Shown here one piece after another: positions 54,812 through 63,971 of a DNA stretch of 64,000 nt. The DNA is from Thalassobacterium sedimentorum. Its GTDB lineage: Bacteria > Verrucomicrobiota > Verrucomicrobiia > Opitutales > Coraliomargaritaceae. Below the pieces are notes generated by a model, which saw only the letters and a program-made list of their open reading frames with translations, was not told the DNA's origin and did not search any database. Every line of letters begins with the position of its first letter. Within the stretch, counting starts at the first letter, position 1. A program made the translations under genes and the position numbers. The stretch lies in assembly GCF_031127905.1 (NCBI RefSeq), contig NZ_JARXIC010000018.1, positions 21,814 to 85,813 on the forward strand. The letters run 5' to 3'.

Positions 54812-55891
54812 ATGAAGCCAGTTTTACCAATCACAGCCATCGTCCCTTCCTTCAATTGCGTCGGGCGTATCAACAGCCATCTGGATGCGATGATGAACTG
54901 GCTAGAACATGTAGCCGAAGTGATTGTGGTCGATTCTTATTCAAAGGACGGCAGCTATGAACGCTTACAGCAAGCACTCAGCCCGTACCCACACGTGCGG
55001 TGGATTCAATGCCCCCCCGGCTTATATCAAAGTTGGAACCGCGGCATCCATGCCGCGACCCAGCCTTACTTATATTTCTCTACCATTGGCGACACCATCA
55101 CGCTGGAAGGACTAGAACGTCTCTATCACTACATCCATAATGAACAACTCGATGTAATAGTCAGCCCTCCCCGACTGGTTGCCGACAACACGGTCAAAGA
55201 TGCCAAGCCCTGGCCAATCCACGAAATCATTCAAGCATATCAACTCAATCAATTTACCAGAATGCCGCCCAAACTGGTGGCCTGCCTCTCACTCTACTAC
55301 CTACAAAGCTCGCTACTGGGCAGCAGTGCTAGTAATCTCTACAAGACACAAACACTCCAAAAATCCCCCTTCCCTACCGATCATTCCAGGACGGGAGATA
55401 GCGCCTGGCTAATCAAACAGGCACCCCACATTCAATTCGGCCTTTTACCGGATTGCTACTCGACCTTTCTAATTCACGAACAAGAGAATAACTCAACTAA
55501 GAACAGAGGTAAAATCGCACGACTTCAATGTGCACAACTCGCCTACGAAACTTATATCGCACTCACGGGCATTCCCCCTGCTGATTGTAAAGAAATCGCG
55601 CAAAACCTCTGCCAATTCGAAGACCAGCCCCGCTCCGGAAGCTTACTCAAAAACTACTCCAAACAAGCTAAGGCAAGCGCAAATACAGCCCAAAAATTGC
55701 TGTTATTATGTCTGATCGACAGCATGAATCTGGTATATCACAAACAACGTTTTAATCAGTACAAAAGACGTATAGGTCCGCTACGCTATTGCTATCCCAA
55801 GGCCCTCTATCATCGACACATCCGCAAGCGTATTAAGGCTCAACTAGTGACTCGACTCTTGAATAAGACAGTGCTCGATACAATCAGCTAA
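54812..55891 (+). CDS. GT2 glycosyltransferase
   Basis: The 359-residue protein starts ITAIVPSFNCVGRINSHLDAM and has EVIVVDSYSKDGSYE, GLYQSWNRGIHAATQPYLYFSTIGD (metal site T-I-G-D instead of D-x-D, as in some family branches) and HSRTGDSAWLIKQ. It follows the sulfotransferase by 22 bases on the same strand. Acceptor unknown. The C-terminal 100 residues are basic and probably peripheral to the membrane. Confidence 0.85.
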   Translation: MKPVLPITAIVPSFNCVGRINSHLDAMMNWLEHVAEVIVVDSYSKDGSYERLQQALSPYPHVRWIQCPPGLYQSWNRGIHAATQPYLYFSTIGDTITLEGLERLYHYIHNEQLDVIVSPPRLVADNTVKDAKPWPIHEIIQAYQLNQFTRMPPKLVACLSLYYLQSSLLGSSASNLYKTQTLQKSPFPTDHSRTGDSAWLIKQAPHIQFGLLPDCYSTFLIHEQENNSTKNRGKIARLQCAQLAYETYIALTGIPPADCKEIAQNLCQFEDQPRSGSLLKNYSKQAKASANTAQKLLLLCLIDSMNLVYHKQRFNQYKRRIGPLRYCYPKALYHRHIRKRIKAQLVTRLLNKTVLDTIS

Positions 55892-55927
55892 AGCGACCGC
55901 ATTTAACGCATGGAATCTCTCCGGTTC

Positions 55928-56375
55928 AGAGAACCGAAACTAGTGAGGACTGTGAGGGAAGCGTGCCAGGCAGGGTGACCTCATATGGTAGGGCGTGCTC
56001 GCCGAGCGCGCCGTTCGCCAACTGAATTCAAAAGCCTTGATCATCACCTACGCCTAGCCCTCACCTAACGGAAGCGGACGGATCGGCGATCCATCCCTAC
56101 CTAAAGAGTCAGATAGATTAATCCAGTTCACAAAAATGCTCTAAGAACCGAGGCGACATCGGGATTGTCAGGGAAGGCGTGCCAGGCAGGGTGACCTCAT
56201 ATGGTAGGGCGTGCTCGCCGAGCGCGCCGTTCACCAACTGAATTCAAAAGCCTTGATCATTACCTACGCCTAGCCCTCACCTAACGGAAACGGACGGATC
56301 GGCGATCCATCCCTACCTAAAGAGTCAGACAACTTAATCCAGTTCACAAAAATGCTCTAAGAACCGAGGCGACGG
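55928..56375. repeat. 216-bp tandem repeat, locus 1 (two units, REP-like hairpins)
   Basis: The unit start GCGTGCCAGGCAGGGTGACC occurs at 55961 and 56177, a period of 216 bp. Each unit holds one GGTAGGG...CGTT hairpin (CTCGCCGAG core) and one AACGG...CCCTACC hairpin (GATCGGCGATC core). The ~510-base gap 55892-56404 contains nothing else recognisable. The same unit occurs at 63467-63893. Confidence 0.85.
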
Positions 56376-56404
56376 CGTCGAACAAACTGCAGTCGGCTGG
56401 AAGG

Positions 56405-57115
56405 CTACAGGTAACCGGTTAATTTTAGGTGATCTGTCATCTGCGTTTGAATGATTGCCTCAATCTCAGGCGTCGCATGCTCCGCCCAATTACCAGCGGT
56501 TCCATTGCGTCCGTGAGAAAATTTATCGGTTTCCCCTGGTTCTCGCCCAAAGCTCTTCTCGAAAGAACTCTTCTGAATCGCCTCATTCAGTCGTTTGTAA
56601 TTATATCGATACTGCAATTGATCGAGAATCTCAAACAGCAACGCTCCCTGAGATTCAAATATCGTTTCGTATTTATACACTGGAACGCCCGCATCCACCC
56701 ATGAACGTTGAGCATTCATGATACGATCCGCTTTCGTCTTAAAATATAATTCCAAGCCCTCGGCTTCAGACATGCCTTCCAACACCTTTCGACGCTGTTC
56801 AATACTGGGCGAAAGAATATGCGAATAGCGATGCGAAAAATAAAGTGAGACCATGGTATCACGTATGTCCCGTATCACATAAAAACACTTCGAATCCGCC
56901 GAAGGCTTCGCCTCAAGGAATGTGTTATAATCAGCGAAAATGGCTGCATAAATCACATCGGGCTGACATTGAATCCGTGCGTAATCTGAACCTATACGAT
57001 CTGCCACATTCTCGCGATACGCCTTCTTCAATATCTTATAAATCCATGAAGAACCTGCTTTTGCATGCGTGACATGATATAGGCAGGGCTGTTTTTTTCT
57101 TAAAAAATTAAACAT
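56405..57115 (-). CDS. Sulfotransferase-domain protein
   Basis: The 236-residue protein begins with a short basic leader, then LYHVTHAKAGSSWIYKIL (5'-phosphosulfate loop in KAGSSW), CFYVIRDIRDTMVSLYFS (3'-phosphate region with R-D) and the C-terminal RNGTAGNWAEH, which matches the R-x-G-x-x-G-(D/N)-W tail of Sulfotransfer_1 proteins. A second sulfotransferase in the locus. It is alone on the minus strand between the repeats and waaG. Confidence 0.88.
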   Translation of the reverse strand: MFNFLRKKQPCLYHVTHAKAGSSWIYKILKKAYRENVADRIGSDYARIQCQPDVIYAAIFADYNTFLEAKPSADSKCFYVIRDIRDTMVSLYFSHRYSHILSPSIEQRRKVLEGMSEAEGLELYFKTKADRIMNAQRSWVDAGVPVYKYETIFESQGALLFEILDQLQYRYNYKRLNEAIQKSSFEKSFGREPGETDKFSHGRNGTAGNWAEHATPEIEAIIQTQMTDHLKLTGYL

Positions 57116-57369
57116 ATATTAACACATTAACTATAAATAACTTATAAATACAAATCGTCTGGATCAACCAAAGCCGTTCCTGTTTATAGCTCAAATACTA
57201 AAAAGCTAAACGAAAAAGCAGTTGCATCAGCTGAATCGTTGCTCTGACGAAAAAGTTCTAATATTTATAATGTTTAGCCATTCACCAATGTAGAGCAAAA
57301 CTCAGGAGCCGTCTTTCACGCGCCCTTTTAGAGTTGCCCGTCATTGCCGCTTCTGAGTTTCATGCTTAC
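57116..57369. other. AT-rich divergent intergenic region
   Basis: About 250 bp between the divergent sulfotransferase and waaG genes. It is AT-rich and likely holds both promoters, but I could not define reliable -10/-35 pairs, terminators or repeats. Confidence 0.4.
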
Positions 57370-58497
57370 GTGAAGATCGGATTCGTACTCAATGACTATT
57401 ATCCCTTCGGCGGTCTGCAAGAAGACTGCTTGGCGACAGCTAAGGCCACGCAACAGCGTGGCCATGAGGTCCACATCTTTACCCGCAGCTGGAAAGGCGA
57501 CAGGCCCCCAGAAATTGTCGCTCATTTATTCGGCAAAAAAGGTTGGAGCAATATTGCGCGCAACAGGCATTTTTTTAAAGCACTTCAGAGCGAGCTTCCG
57601 AGTCATGGTCTGGATGGACTGGTGGCATTCAGCCGTATCCCCGCCCCCGACATTTATTTTGCTGCTGATCCTTGCTATGTGGAACGCGAGGCCCGCAAAC
57701 CCTGGTGGCACAAGTTCACACCTCGTTATCGGCACTACAGTCAATTAGAAGAATTGCTCTTCGCGGGCGAACACGCCACAGAAACGCTCGTCTTAACCGA
57801 AAGAGAGATCAAATTCTTTAATCAACATTACGGCACGCCCACCCAACGCTTTCATCTACTCCCCCCGGGCGTGGCTCGCAATACTGCCTCGCCAGCCGAA
57901 AGTAGATCCAAACGAACGTCACTGCGCCAAGAGCTCGGCACTAGCCATGACGCAACCGTCGCACTATTTCTTGGTTCTGGCTTTCGAATCAAAGGACTGG
58001 ATCGCGCCTTACGCTCGATCGCAGCAAACCACGACAGCATACAGGACTTGGAATTCTGGATTGTCGGCAGTGGCAAGCCCGCTGGCTTTCAAAAGCTAGC
58101 CCAATCGACTGGTGTAAGGGTGCGTTTTCTCGGCGGGCGCGCCGATGTCGATCGTTTCTATGATGCCGCCGACTTTCTCCTACATCCAGCCTACAGTGAA
58201 TCCGCGGGTAAGGTTCTGCTTGAAGCGCTCACGCATGGCTTGCCCGTATTGACCACCGATACCTGTGGCTATGCACCCCACATTATCAAGGCTCAGGCTG
58301 GTCAAGTGATCTCCAGCCCGTTTTCGCAGCAGATTTTGAATGACAGTGTACGGCATTTCATACAAGACACCGCTACACGACAAGCGATGAGCCAGAACGC
58401 ACTGGCCTATTGCGCCTCCGAGGACTTATACAGTTGCCATCAATCTGCGGCCCAAATCATCGAAAAAATTCTGCTCAAAAAGACGAATAAGTGCTAA
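57370..58497 (+). CDS. waaG: LPS core glucosyltransferase WaaG-like (GT4)
   Basis: The GTG at 57370 opens directly with VKIGFVLNDYYPFGGLQEDC, the WaaG N-terminus, and gives 375 residues, the usual length; a TTG at 57334 would add 12 odd residues. The GT-B donor half has FLGSGFRIKGLDRALRSIA and LLHPAYSESAGKVLLEALTHGLPVL (E-x7-E, given in part). It adds the first glucose to heptose II of the core. It begins the run waaG-waaP-gmhB-hldD-hldE2-gmhA-hldE1. Confidence 0.92.
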   Translation: MKIGFVLNDYYPFGGLQEDCLATAKATQQRGHEVHIFTRSWKGDRPPEIVAHLFGKKGWSNIARNRHFFKALQSELPSHGLDGLVAFSRIPAPDIYFAADPCYVEREARKPWWHKFTPRYRHYSQLEELLFAGEHATETLVLTEREIKFFNQHYGTPTQRFHLLPPGVARNTASPAESRSKRTSLRQELGTSHDATVALFLGSGFRIKGLDRALRSIAANHDSIQDLEFWIVGSGKPAGFQKLAQSTGVRVRFLGGRADVDRFYDAADFLLHPAYSESAGKVLLEALTHGLPVLTTDTCGYAPHIIKAQAGQVISSPFSQQILNDSVRHFIQDTATRQAMSQNALAYCASEDLYSCHQSAAQIIEKILLKKTNKC

Positions 58498-58533
58498 ACC
58501 AGCCGATCCCTTACCATCAATCCTAATCCCCAA

Positions 58534-59376
58534 ATGTATCTCGAGCTCACAGACGAACTCCGCAAGGCGCTGCCGCCAGGCAGTGATCCCTTCGAATGGT
58601 TCTTACTCGGTGGCGGCGAAGTGCACCGTGAGGTCAAGAACCGCCTCACTTACGAAACACAGCTCGGCGAGCTCCATTTCTATGTAAAGCGTCACTTGGG
58701 CTGCGGATGGCGGGAGGTGTTCAAGGAATGGTATCGCCTGCGCAAACCGGTCGTAAGCGCCCGCACCGAATGGGAAGGCGCAGAGACTCTGGCAGCCGCC
58801 GGCGTGCGCGTGCCCAAGGTACTAGGCAAGGGCGAGCGCGGCCGCTACCCTGCCAGCGTCGAGTCCTTTGTCGTGCTCGAAGCTCTGGAAGACTGTGAAA
58901 CGCTCGAACATTTCAAACCAGGTTGGCTGGATTTCCAAGACCTCAACTGGATCCATCTGAAACGGGCCTTAATTGATGAAGTCGCAGCAATGGGACACAG
59001 TATGCATGCACAAGGCATCAATCATCGCGATTTCTATCTGAACCACTTTCTCATCAACCGTGCCAGTATCCGCAACTGGACGGTCGGCAAAAGCATCCCC
59101 TTGCATCTGATCGATTTACACCGCGTGCAGCAACGCCTCGAAGTGCCGCGGCGCTGGCTGATAAAAGATCTGGGGTCTCTGATTTTCTCCGCACTGGATG
59201 TCGGTCTCACATCATGCGACTGCGCTCGCTTTTTGCGTCAGTACCTAGGCGCAGATTGGAAAAACTCCGTGCGCAATAATCAGGCGCTCTGGCAGGCCAT
59301 CCTCAAGCGAGCCATCAAACTCTACAAGCGCTTCCATGGTAAAGCCCCCGTGCTACCAAGTATCTTAAAATTGTAA
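58534..59376 (+). CDS. waaP: LPS core heptose I kinase WaaP
   Basis: The 280-residue protein matches WaaP in length and motifs: TYETQLGELHFYVKRHLGCGW (Lys strand), ARTEWEGAETLAAAGVRVPKVLG, INHRDFYLNHFLI with catalytic Asp, and LIDLHRVQQR. WaaP phosphorylates heptose I of the inner core, which stabilises the outer membrane through cation bridges. It follows waaG as in enterobacterial core loci. Unlike the other kinase-like proteins in the window, all the catalytic residues are standard. Confidence 0.95.
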   Translation: MYLELTDELRKALPPGSDPFEWFLLGGGEVHREVKNRLTYETQLGELHFYVKRHLGCGWREVFKEWYRLRKPVVSARTEWEGAETLAAAGVRVPKVLGKGERGRYPASVESFVVLEALEDCETLEHFKPGWLDFQDLNWIHLKRALIDEVAAMGHSMHAQGINHRDFYLNHFLINRASIRNWTVGKSIPLHLIDLHRVQQRLEVPRRWLIKDLGSLIFSALDVGLTSCDCARFLRQYLGADWKNSVRNNQALWQAILKRAIKLYKRFHGKAPVLPSILKL

Positions 59377-59429
59377 AAACCGTAGCGCCCTCCCATCTCA
59401 AGTCTCAGTCCTCAGCCCTCAGCCCTCCC

Positions 59430-60014
59430 ATGGATAACGTCTGGCTCAACCCTCACTATGCTGCTAGCACAGCAACACCTGCCATTTTCGCGGACCGCGA
59501 CGGCACGCTAATTCGGCATGTCGATTATATCGACGATCCGGCCAAGCTTGAACTGCTACCAGGAGTTCGCGAAAGTGTGCACCGCTTACTCGACGCAAAC
59601 ATTCCATTTTTCATTCTCACCAATCAATCCGGAGTCGGGCGGGGCTATTTCCCAATCGAGCAGGTCCACGCATGTCAAAATAAACTGTTCGAACAACTCG
59701 CAATCGAGCCAAGCGATATCGCGGGCTGGTGCATCGCACCAGAAGCGCCAGGCACCGAAGGTGGCTATCGTAAGCCCTCGCCGCGTTTCATTCAGGAAGC
59801 TTGTGCTCACCTACAACTCCCCCCCCGCCAATGCCACATGATCGGCGATACACGAGTCGATCTCGAGACCGCCTGGCAAGCAGGTGCCCACGCCTGGGCA
59901 GTGGCCTGTGGCAAACCGCAACTACCGCAGCAAATCGCTGCTGGGGAAATCACTGGCCCACATACACTTTGTAAGGACTTTCCCGCTTGCATCGACGCCA
60001 TCTTGTCCGCTTGA
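59430..60014 (+). CDS. gmhB: D,D-heptose 1,7-bisphosphate phosphatase
   Basis: The 194-residue HAD-type protein carries AIFADRDGTLI (nucleophile Asp and D-x-D), FFILTNQSGVGRGYF, KPSPRFIQEA and MIGDTRVDLETAWQAGA. It removes the C7 phosphate... the 1,7-bisphosphate's C7 group, giving D,D-heptose 1-phosphate. The zinc-binding loop is altered: where Escherichia coli has C-x-H and C-x-C, this protein reads WCIAPEAPGTEGGYRKP with only one Cys. A histidinol-phosphate phosphatase role is the alternative, but the gene sits in the heptose cluster. Confidence 0.93.
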   Translation: MDNVWLNPHYAASTATPAIFADRDGTLIRHVDYIDDPAKLELLPGVRESVHRLLDANIPFFILTNQSGVGRGYFPIEQVHACQNKLFEQLAIEPSDIAGWCIAPEAPGTEGGYRKPSPRFIQEACAHLQLPPRQCHMIGDTRVDLETAWQAGAHAWAVACGKPQLPQQIAAGEITGPHTLCKDFPACIDAILSA

Positions 60015-60049
60015 CGCTGAACATAGTTTTGAGCGACAGTGTATTTGAC

Positions 60050-60123
60050 GTAGGGGCGCGACTTGTCACGCCCGCCGAGAATCCGCGCCGAACTTCCGCG
60101 GGCGTCACAAGTGAAGTCCCTAC
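60050..60123. repeat. REP-like element before hldD
   Basis: Begins GTAGGGGCGCGACTTGTCACG and ends GTCACAAGTGAAGTCCCTAC, the two halves being near-perfect inverted repeats with GCGGGCG/CGCCCGC arms around a loop. It ends 30 bp before the hldD start. Its partner at 62415 has almost the same sequence. Confidence 0.85.
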
Positions 60124-60153
60124 AATTGAACACCACATCCTACACATTTCTTT

Positions 60154-61158
60154 ATGAGCACAGGCAAATACACACTCGTCACCGGCGGCGCAGGCTTTAT
60201 CGGCAGCGCCCTCATCCACGCCCTCAATCAAGCTGGCAACAGCGACATCGTCGTATCCGACATTCTTGGAATGGACGAAAAATTCAAAAATCTGGTTTCA
60301 CTCCGCTACGCCGACTATATAGAAGCCGACGACTTAATCGAACTGGCTGAAGATGAACCTGAGTATTTCGACCAATTTGATACCATCTATCACCTGGGTG
60401 CATGCTCCGCGACCACAGAGCGTGACGCCAGCTACCTGATCCACAACAATTACGAATACACCAAGATACTGGCGAGCCTAGCGATCCAAAAGGGCATACG
60501 CTTCGTTTACGCCTCCAGCGCAGCCACTTACGGAGACGGCAGCCAGGGAATGGACGACACTCTCGAAGATCTTCACACCCTGCGCCCGCTGAATATGTAT
60601 GGCTACTCCAAACACATGTTCGATTGCTACGCACAGCGCATGGGCTGGTTGGATCAGATCGTCGGACTCAAATACTATAACGTGTATGGCCCCAACGAAG
60701 GACACAAGGGCGACATGCGTAGCCTCGTCAATAAAGCCTACGAACAAGTCACGGACACCGGCGAAATCGGCCTCTTCAAGAGTTATCATCCCGACTACAC
60801 CGACGGCAATCAAATGCGCGATTTTCTCTATGTAAAAGACGCCGTAGCCATGACTCTTCACCTCGGGAACACACCAACAGCCAACGGCCTGTTTAACCTC
60901 GGCACTGGCGAGGCCAACACCTGGAACACCCTGGCCGAAGCGATCTTTGCGGCCCTCAATCTCGAGCCCAACATCAAATATATCGAGATGCCCGAGCAAC
61001 TTAAAGGAAAGTATCAATACTACACCTGCGCCAATACCGACAAACTGAAGTCCACCGGCTACGATACCTCCGCCTGTTTCACCCTCCAAGACGCCGTCAA
61101 AGATTACGTACAAAACTACCTGGTGCCCGGCAAACACCTCGGACAGGAAGAGGTTTGA
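60154..61158 (+). CDS. hldD: ADP-L-glycero-D-manno-heptose-6-epimerase
   Basis: The 334-residue extended SDR has the NAD(P) loop LVTGGAGFIGSALIHAL, GACSATTERDASYLI, the active-site MYGYSKHMFD (Y-x-x-x-K) and VYGPNEGHKGDMRS. It converts ADP-D,D-heptose to ADP-L,D-heptose, the last step before transfer by the GT9 enzymes. Length is typical. Confidence 0.97.
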   Translation: MSTGKYTLVTGGAGFIGSALIHALNQAGNSDIVVSDILGMDEKFKNLVSLRYADYIEADDLIELAEDEPEYFDQFDTIYHLGACSATTERDASYLIHNNYEYTKILASLAIQKGIRFVYASSAATYGDGSQGMDDTLEDLHTLRPLNMYGYSKHMFDCYAQRMGWLDQIVGLKYYNVYGPNEGHKGDMRSLVNKAYEQVTDTGEIGLFKSYHPDYTDGNQMRDFLYVKDAVAMTLHLGNTPTANGLFNLGTGEANTWNTLAEAIFAALNLEPNIKYIEMPEQLKGKYQYYTCANTDKLKSTGYDTSACFTLQDAVKDYVQNYLVPGKHLGQEEV

Positions 61159-61329
61159 GGTAAGAGACTTGAGAGAGACATAAAGACTATGAAATCTCAA
61201 AATCACTCACCCAACCGATCTGGAATGAAGCCGATGAACTCATACGTAACTTTATAACGATCTCTCAAAATACAGAAAAACGTAAAGACTCAAAAAAATA
61301 ACCTCTCCGCCCTCAACTCTCCCAAAGCA

Positions 61330-61827
61330 ATGCACCTACCCAACCCAAAATGGCTCTCACTGGACGACGCCATCGTCGAACGCCAGCGACAACGCGACGC
61401 AGGCCACACCATGGTCATGACTAATGGCTGCTTTGATCTGCTCCATGTTGGTCACATCTCCTATTTAAAAGCATCCAGGGACCTCGGGGATCAGCTATGG
61501 GTCTTAATTAACAGCGACGAAAGCGTTCGCGCATTAAAGGGCCCTACCCGCCCGATTGAGAGCGAAGCGGAACGTGCCTACTGCCTCGGCGCACTCAGCT
61601 GTGTCGACTATGTGGTCGTGTTTAATAACCCTCGATTAGTCACTGAAATCAAGCAACTACAGCCCGACATCTACACCAAAGCAGGTGACTATACGCTGGA
61701 TACCCTGCATCAGGGCGAACGTGCAGCCTTCGAAGCCGTAGGCACTCAAATTCAATTCCTCCCCTTCCTTGAAGGCTTTAGCACCACGAAAATGATCGAA
61801 AAGATCCATAAAGCGGGTTCACTCTAA
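61330..61827 (+). CDS. rfaE2: D-glycero-beta-D-manno-heptose 1-phosphate adenylyltransferase
   Basis: The 165-residue protein has the nucleotidylyltransferase signature VMTNGCFDLLHVGHISYLK (H-x-G-H) and SDESVRALKGPTRPI, then FSTTKMIEKI at the C-terminus. It joins AMP to heptose 1-phosphate. The domain is encoded apart from the kinase (62495), unlike the HldE fusion of enterobacteria. It ends 4 bp before gmhA. Confidence 0.96.
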   Translation: MHLPNPKWLSLDDAIVERQRQRDAGHTMVMTNGCFDLLHVGHISYLKASRDLGDQLWVLINSDESVRALKGPTRPIESEAERAYCLGALSCVDYVVVFNNPRLVTEIKQLQPDIYTKAGDYTLDTLHQGERAAFEAVGTQIQFLPFLEGFSTTKMIEKIHKAGSL

Positions 61828-61831
61828 TAGC

Positions 61832-62398
61832 ATGTCTCTAGTTCAAAAAGATTACTTAGCTCTCAAACAATGCGTCGCAGACGTCGAGCCACTGCTGCCG
61901 CAGATCGAATCGGCTGGCCAATTAATGGTAGAGCGCCTGCGCCAAGGCCATACCGTTTATGCCTGTGGTAACGGTGGTAGCGCGACAGATTCCATGCACC
62001 TGTGCGAAGAACTCATCGGTCGCTACCGCGGCGAACGCCGTCCCCTACCTGCAATTTCGCTCAACACCGACACCTCCGTGCTCACTTGCATCGCCAACGA
62101 TTACGGATATGATTCCATCTTTTCCCGCCAGATTGAGGCGCTCGGCAAAACAAAGGACATTCTGGTCGGCTTTTCCACCAGTGGAAACTCTGAGAATATC
62201 CGCCAAGCCTTCAAACAAGCACAAGCCAACGGTGTCACCACCATTCTACTGACGGGCAAAGACGGCGGTGTAATCCGATCCCTGGCCGATCACTGCATCA
62301 TCATCCCCAGCGACAACACCGCACGCATCCAAGAGCTGCATACATTTATCCTACACGCATGGCTCGAACTGGTAGAAAACGAAGACTGGACTGCATAA
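61832..62398 (+). CDS. gmhA: Sedoheptulose 7-phosphate isomerase
   Basis: The 188-residue SIS-domain protein shows YACGNGGSATDSMHLCEELIGRY (partly), PAISLNTDTSVLTCIANDYG and LVGFSTSGNSENIRQAF, all GmhA hallmarks. It converts sedoheptulose 7-phosphate to D,D-heptose 7-phosphate, the first committed step. The gene follows rfaE2 by 4 bp. Confidence 0.97.
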   Translation: MSLVQKDYLALKQCVADVEPLLPQIESAGQLMVERLRQGHTVYACGNGGSATDSMHLCEELIGRYRGERRPLPAISLNTDTSVLTCIANDYGYDSIFSRQIEALGKTKDILVGFSTSGNSENIRQAFKQAQANGVTTILLTGKDGGVIRSLADHCIIIPSDNTARIQELHTFILHAWLELVENEDWTA

Positions 62399-62414
62399 AC
62401 CTTCCTCATCATAC

Positions 62415-62489
62415 GTAGGGGCGCGACTTGTCACGCCCGCCGAACTTAAGAAGCCGCTCAACTGCGGGCGTCACAAGTGACGCCCCTAC
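62415..62489. repeat. REP-like element before hldE1
   Basis: GTAGGGGCGCGACTTGTCACG ... CGTCACAAGTGACGCCCCTAC: a 75-bp inverted repeat with almost perfect long arms, closely matching 60050-60123. It ends 5 bp before the hldE1 ATG, so an RNA hairpin here would sit against the ribosome site. Confidence 0.87.
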
Positions 62490-62494
62490 AATTT

Positions 62495-63469
62495 ATGCCA
62501 CTCGACATCGCCAGCATCCTCGCCCGTTTCAGCAAATTAAATATCGTCGTTATCGGCGACATCATGCTCGACCACTACATCATGGGCGATGCCACCCGCA
62601 TCTCGCCCGAAGCCCCAGTACCGGTTGTTTCCGTCGCTCGTGATACCTATGTGCCTGGCGGTGCCGCGAATGTGGGCAACAACTTTGCCGGCCTGGGCGT
62701 GCCCACCACCTTAATCGGTTCCTATACTGACGACCCCGAAAGTAAACTGCTAAACGATGTGCTCCAACAGCGACAGATCCAGTTATCCCCACTCGGAAAA
62801 AGAGACGGTGCCACCACCATCGTCAAAACTCGCGTCGTGGTACAACGACAACAACTCTGCCGCATCGACCGCGAAGCCAAACCAGCCGCCTATGCCCTCG
62901 ACGCACAGCTACAATCCCCTGAATTTTTAAAACTTATTCAACAAGCCGATGCCATACTCTTCTCCGACTATGCCAAAGGCGTGATTAACGACGCGCTGCT
63001 ACACACCGTGCGCACTACCGTGGCCCAATCGAGCAAGGCGCCGCTCTTGGTCGTAGATCCCAAGCCCAAGCGTCACTTGAACCTCAGTGGCATGACCGTG
63101 ATGACCCCCAACCGATCCGAGGCCCTGCAAATGGCCGGCTTCGATAGCAGCCCTGACGCTGATTTTGACGACGAAGCCGTTGCCGCAGCCATTTTCCAAG
63201 CCTATAATCCCGAAAAGCTAGTCATCACCCTAGGTGCCGATGGCATGCTCTTAGGCGAACATGGAAAAATCATCGGGCGCATCGCCACCGAAGCACAGGA
63301 GGTATTTGATGTCTCTGGCGCAGGCGACACCGTGGTCTCGGTGCTCACCGCAGCACTGGCCGCCGGCGAAAACTTGCTCGATGCCGCCACACTCGCGAAT
63401 AAAGCCGCTGGCATAGTGGTCCGCCACCTAGGCACAGCTCCGATCACTCAAAAAGAGCTACTCGCCTAG
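62495..63469 (+). CDS. rfaE1: D-glycero-beta-D-manno-heptose-7-phosphate kinase
   Basis: From the ATG at 62495 the product is 324 residues (an in-frame GTG at 62477 lies inside the repeat and is rejected). PfkB/ribokinase motifs: VVIGDIMLDHYIMGDATRISPEAPVPVV (partly), VPGGAANVGNNFAGLG and FDVSGAGDTVVSVLTAAL with catalytic Asp. It phosphorylates D,D-heptose 7-phosphate at C1. With gmhA, gmhB, rfaE2 and hldD the pathway is complete. Its stop codon falls inside the start of the next repeat locus. Confidence 0.96.
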   Translation: MPLDIASILARFSKLNIVVIGDIMLDHYIMGDATRISPEAPVPVVSVARDTYVPGGAANVGNNFAGLGVPTTLIGSYTDDPESKLLNDVLQQRQIQLSPLGKRDGATTIVKTRVVVQRQQLCRIDREAKPAAYALDAQLQSPEFLKLIQQADAILFSDYAKGVINDALLHTVRTTVAQSSKAPLLVVDPKPKRHLNLSGMTVMTPNRSEALQMAGFDSSPDADFDDEAVAAAIFQAYNPEKLVITLGADGMLLGEHGKIIGRIATEAQEVFDVSGAGDTVVSVLTAALAAGENLLDAATLANKAAGIVVRHLGTAPITQKELLA

Positions 63470-63893
63470 CGCTCACCTAACGGAAGCGGACGGATCGGCG
63501 ATCCATCCCTACCTAAAGAGACAGACAGATTAATCCAGTTCACAAAAATACTCTGAGAACCGAGGCGACATCGGGATTGTCAGGGAAAGCGTGCCAGGCA
63601 GGGTGACCTCATATGGTAGAGCGTGCTCGCCGAGCGCGCCGTTCACCAACTGAATTCAAAAGCCTTGATCATTACCCACGCCTAGCGCTCACCTAACGGA
63701 AGCGGACGGATCGGCGATCCATCCCTACCTAAAGAGTCAGACAGCTTAATCCAGTTCACAAAAATACTCTGAGAACCGAGGCGACATCGGGATTGTCAGG
63801 GAAGGCGTGCCAGGCAGGGTGACCTCATATGGTAGGGCGTGCTCGCCGAGCGCGCCGTTCGTTAACTGAATTCAAAAGCCTTGATCATTACCG
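63467..63893. repeat. 216-bp tandem repeat, locus 2
   Basis: Starts within the hldE1 stop with CGCTCACCTAACGGAAGCGG, i.e. in the middle of a unit, and continues with GCGTGCCAGGCAGGGTGACC at 63589 and 63805, again 216 bp apart. Sequence is nearly identical to locus 1. The last 531 bases of the window hold no gene. Confidence 0.85.
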
Positions 63894-63971
63894 TAAGCGT
63901 CCGAGGTTCTGCCCTTATTTAGATGTAGACATGGCTAGAGTTCTATCCAATCCGATGGGATTCGATGGATG

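Noticed and set aside
55928..56375. CRISPR array
   Set aside because: The repeats are 216 bp and internally hairpin-rich, without short repeats separated by unique spacers, and no cas genes are present.
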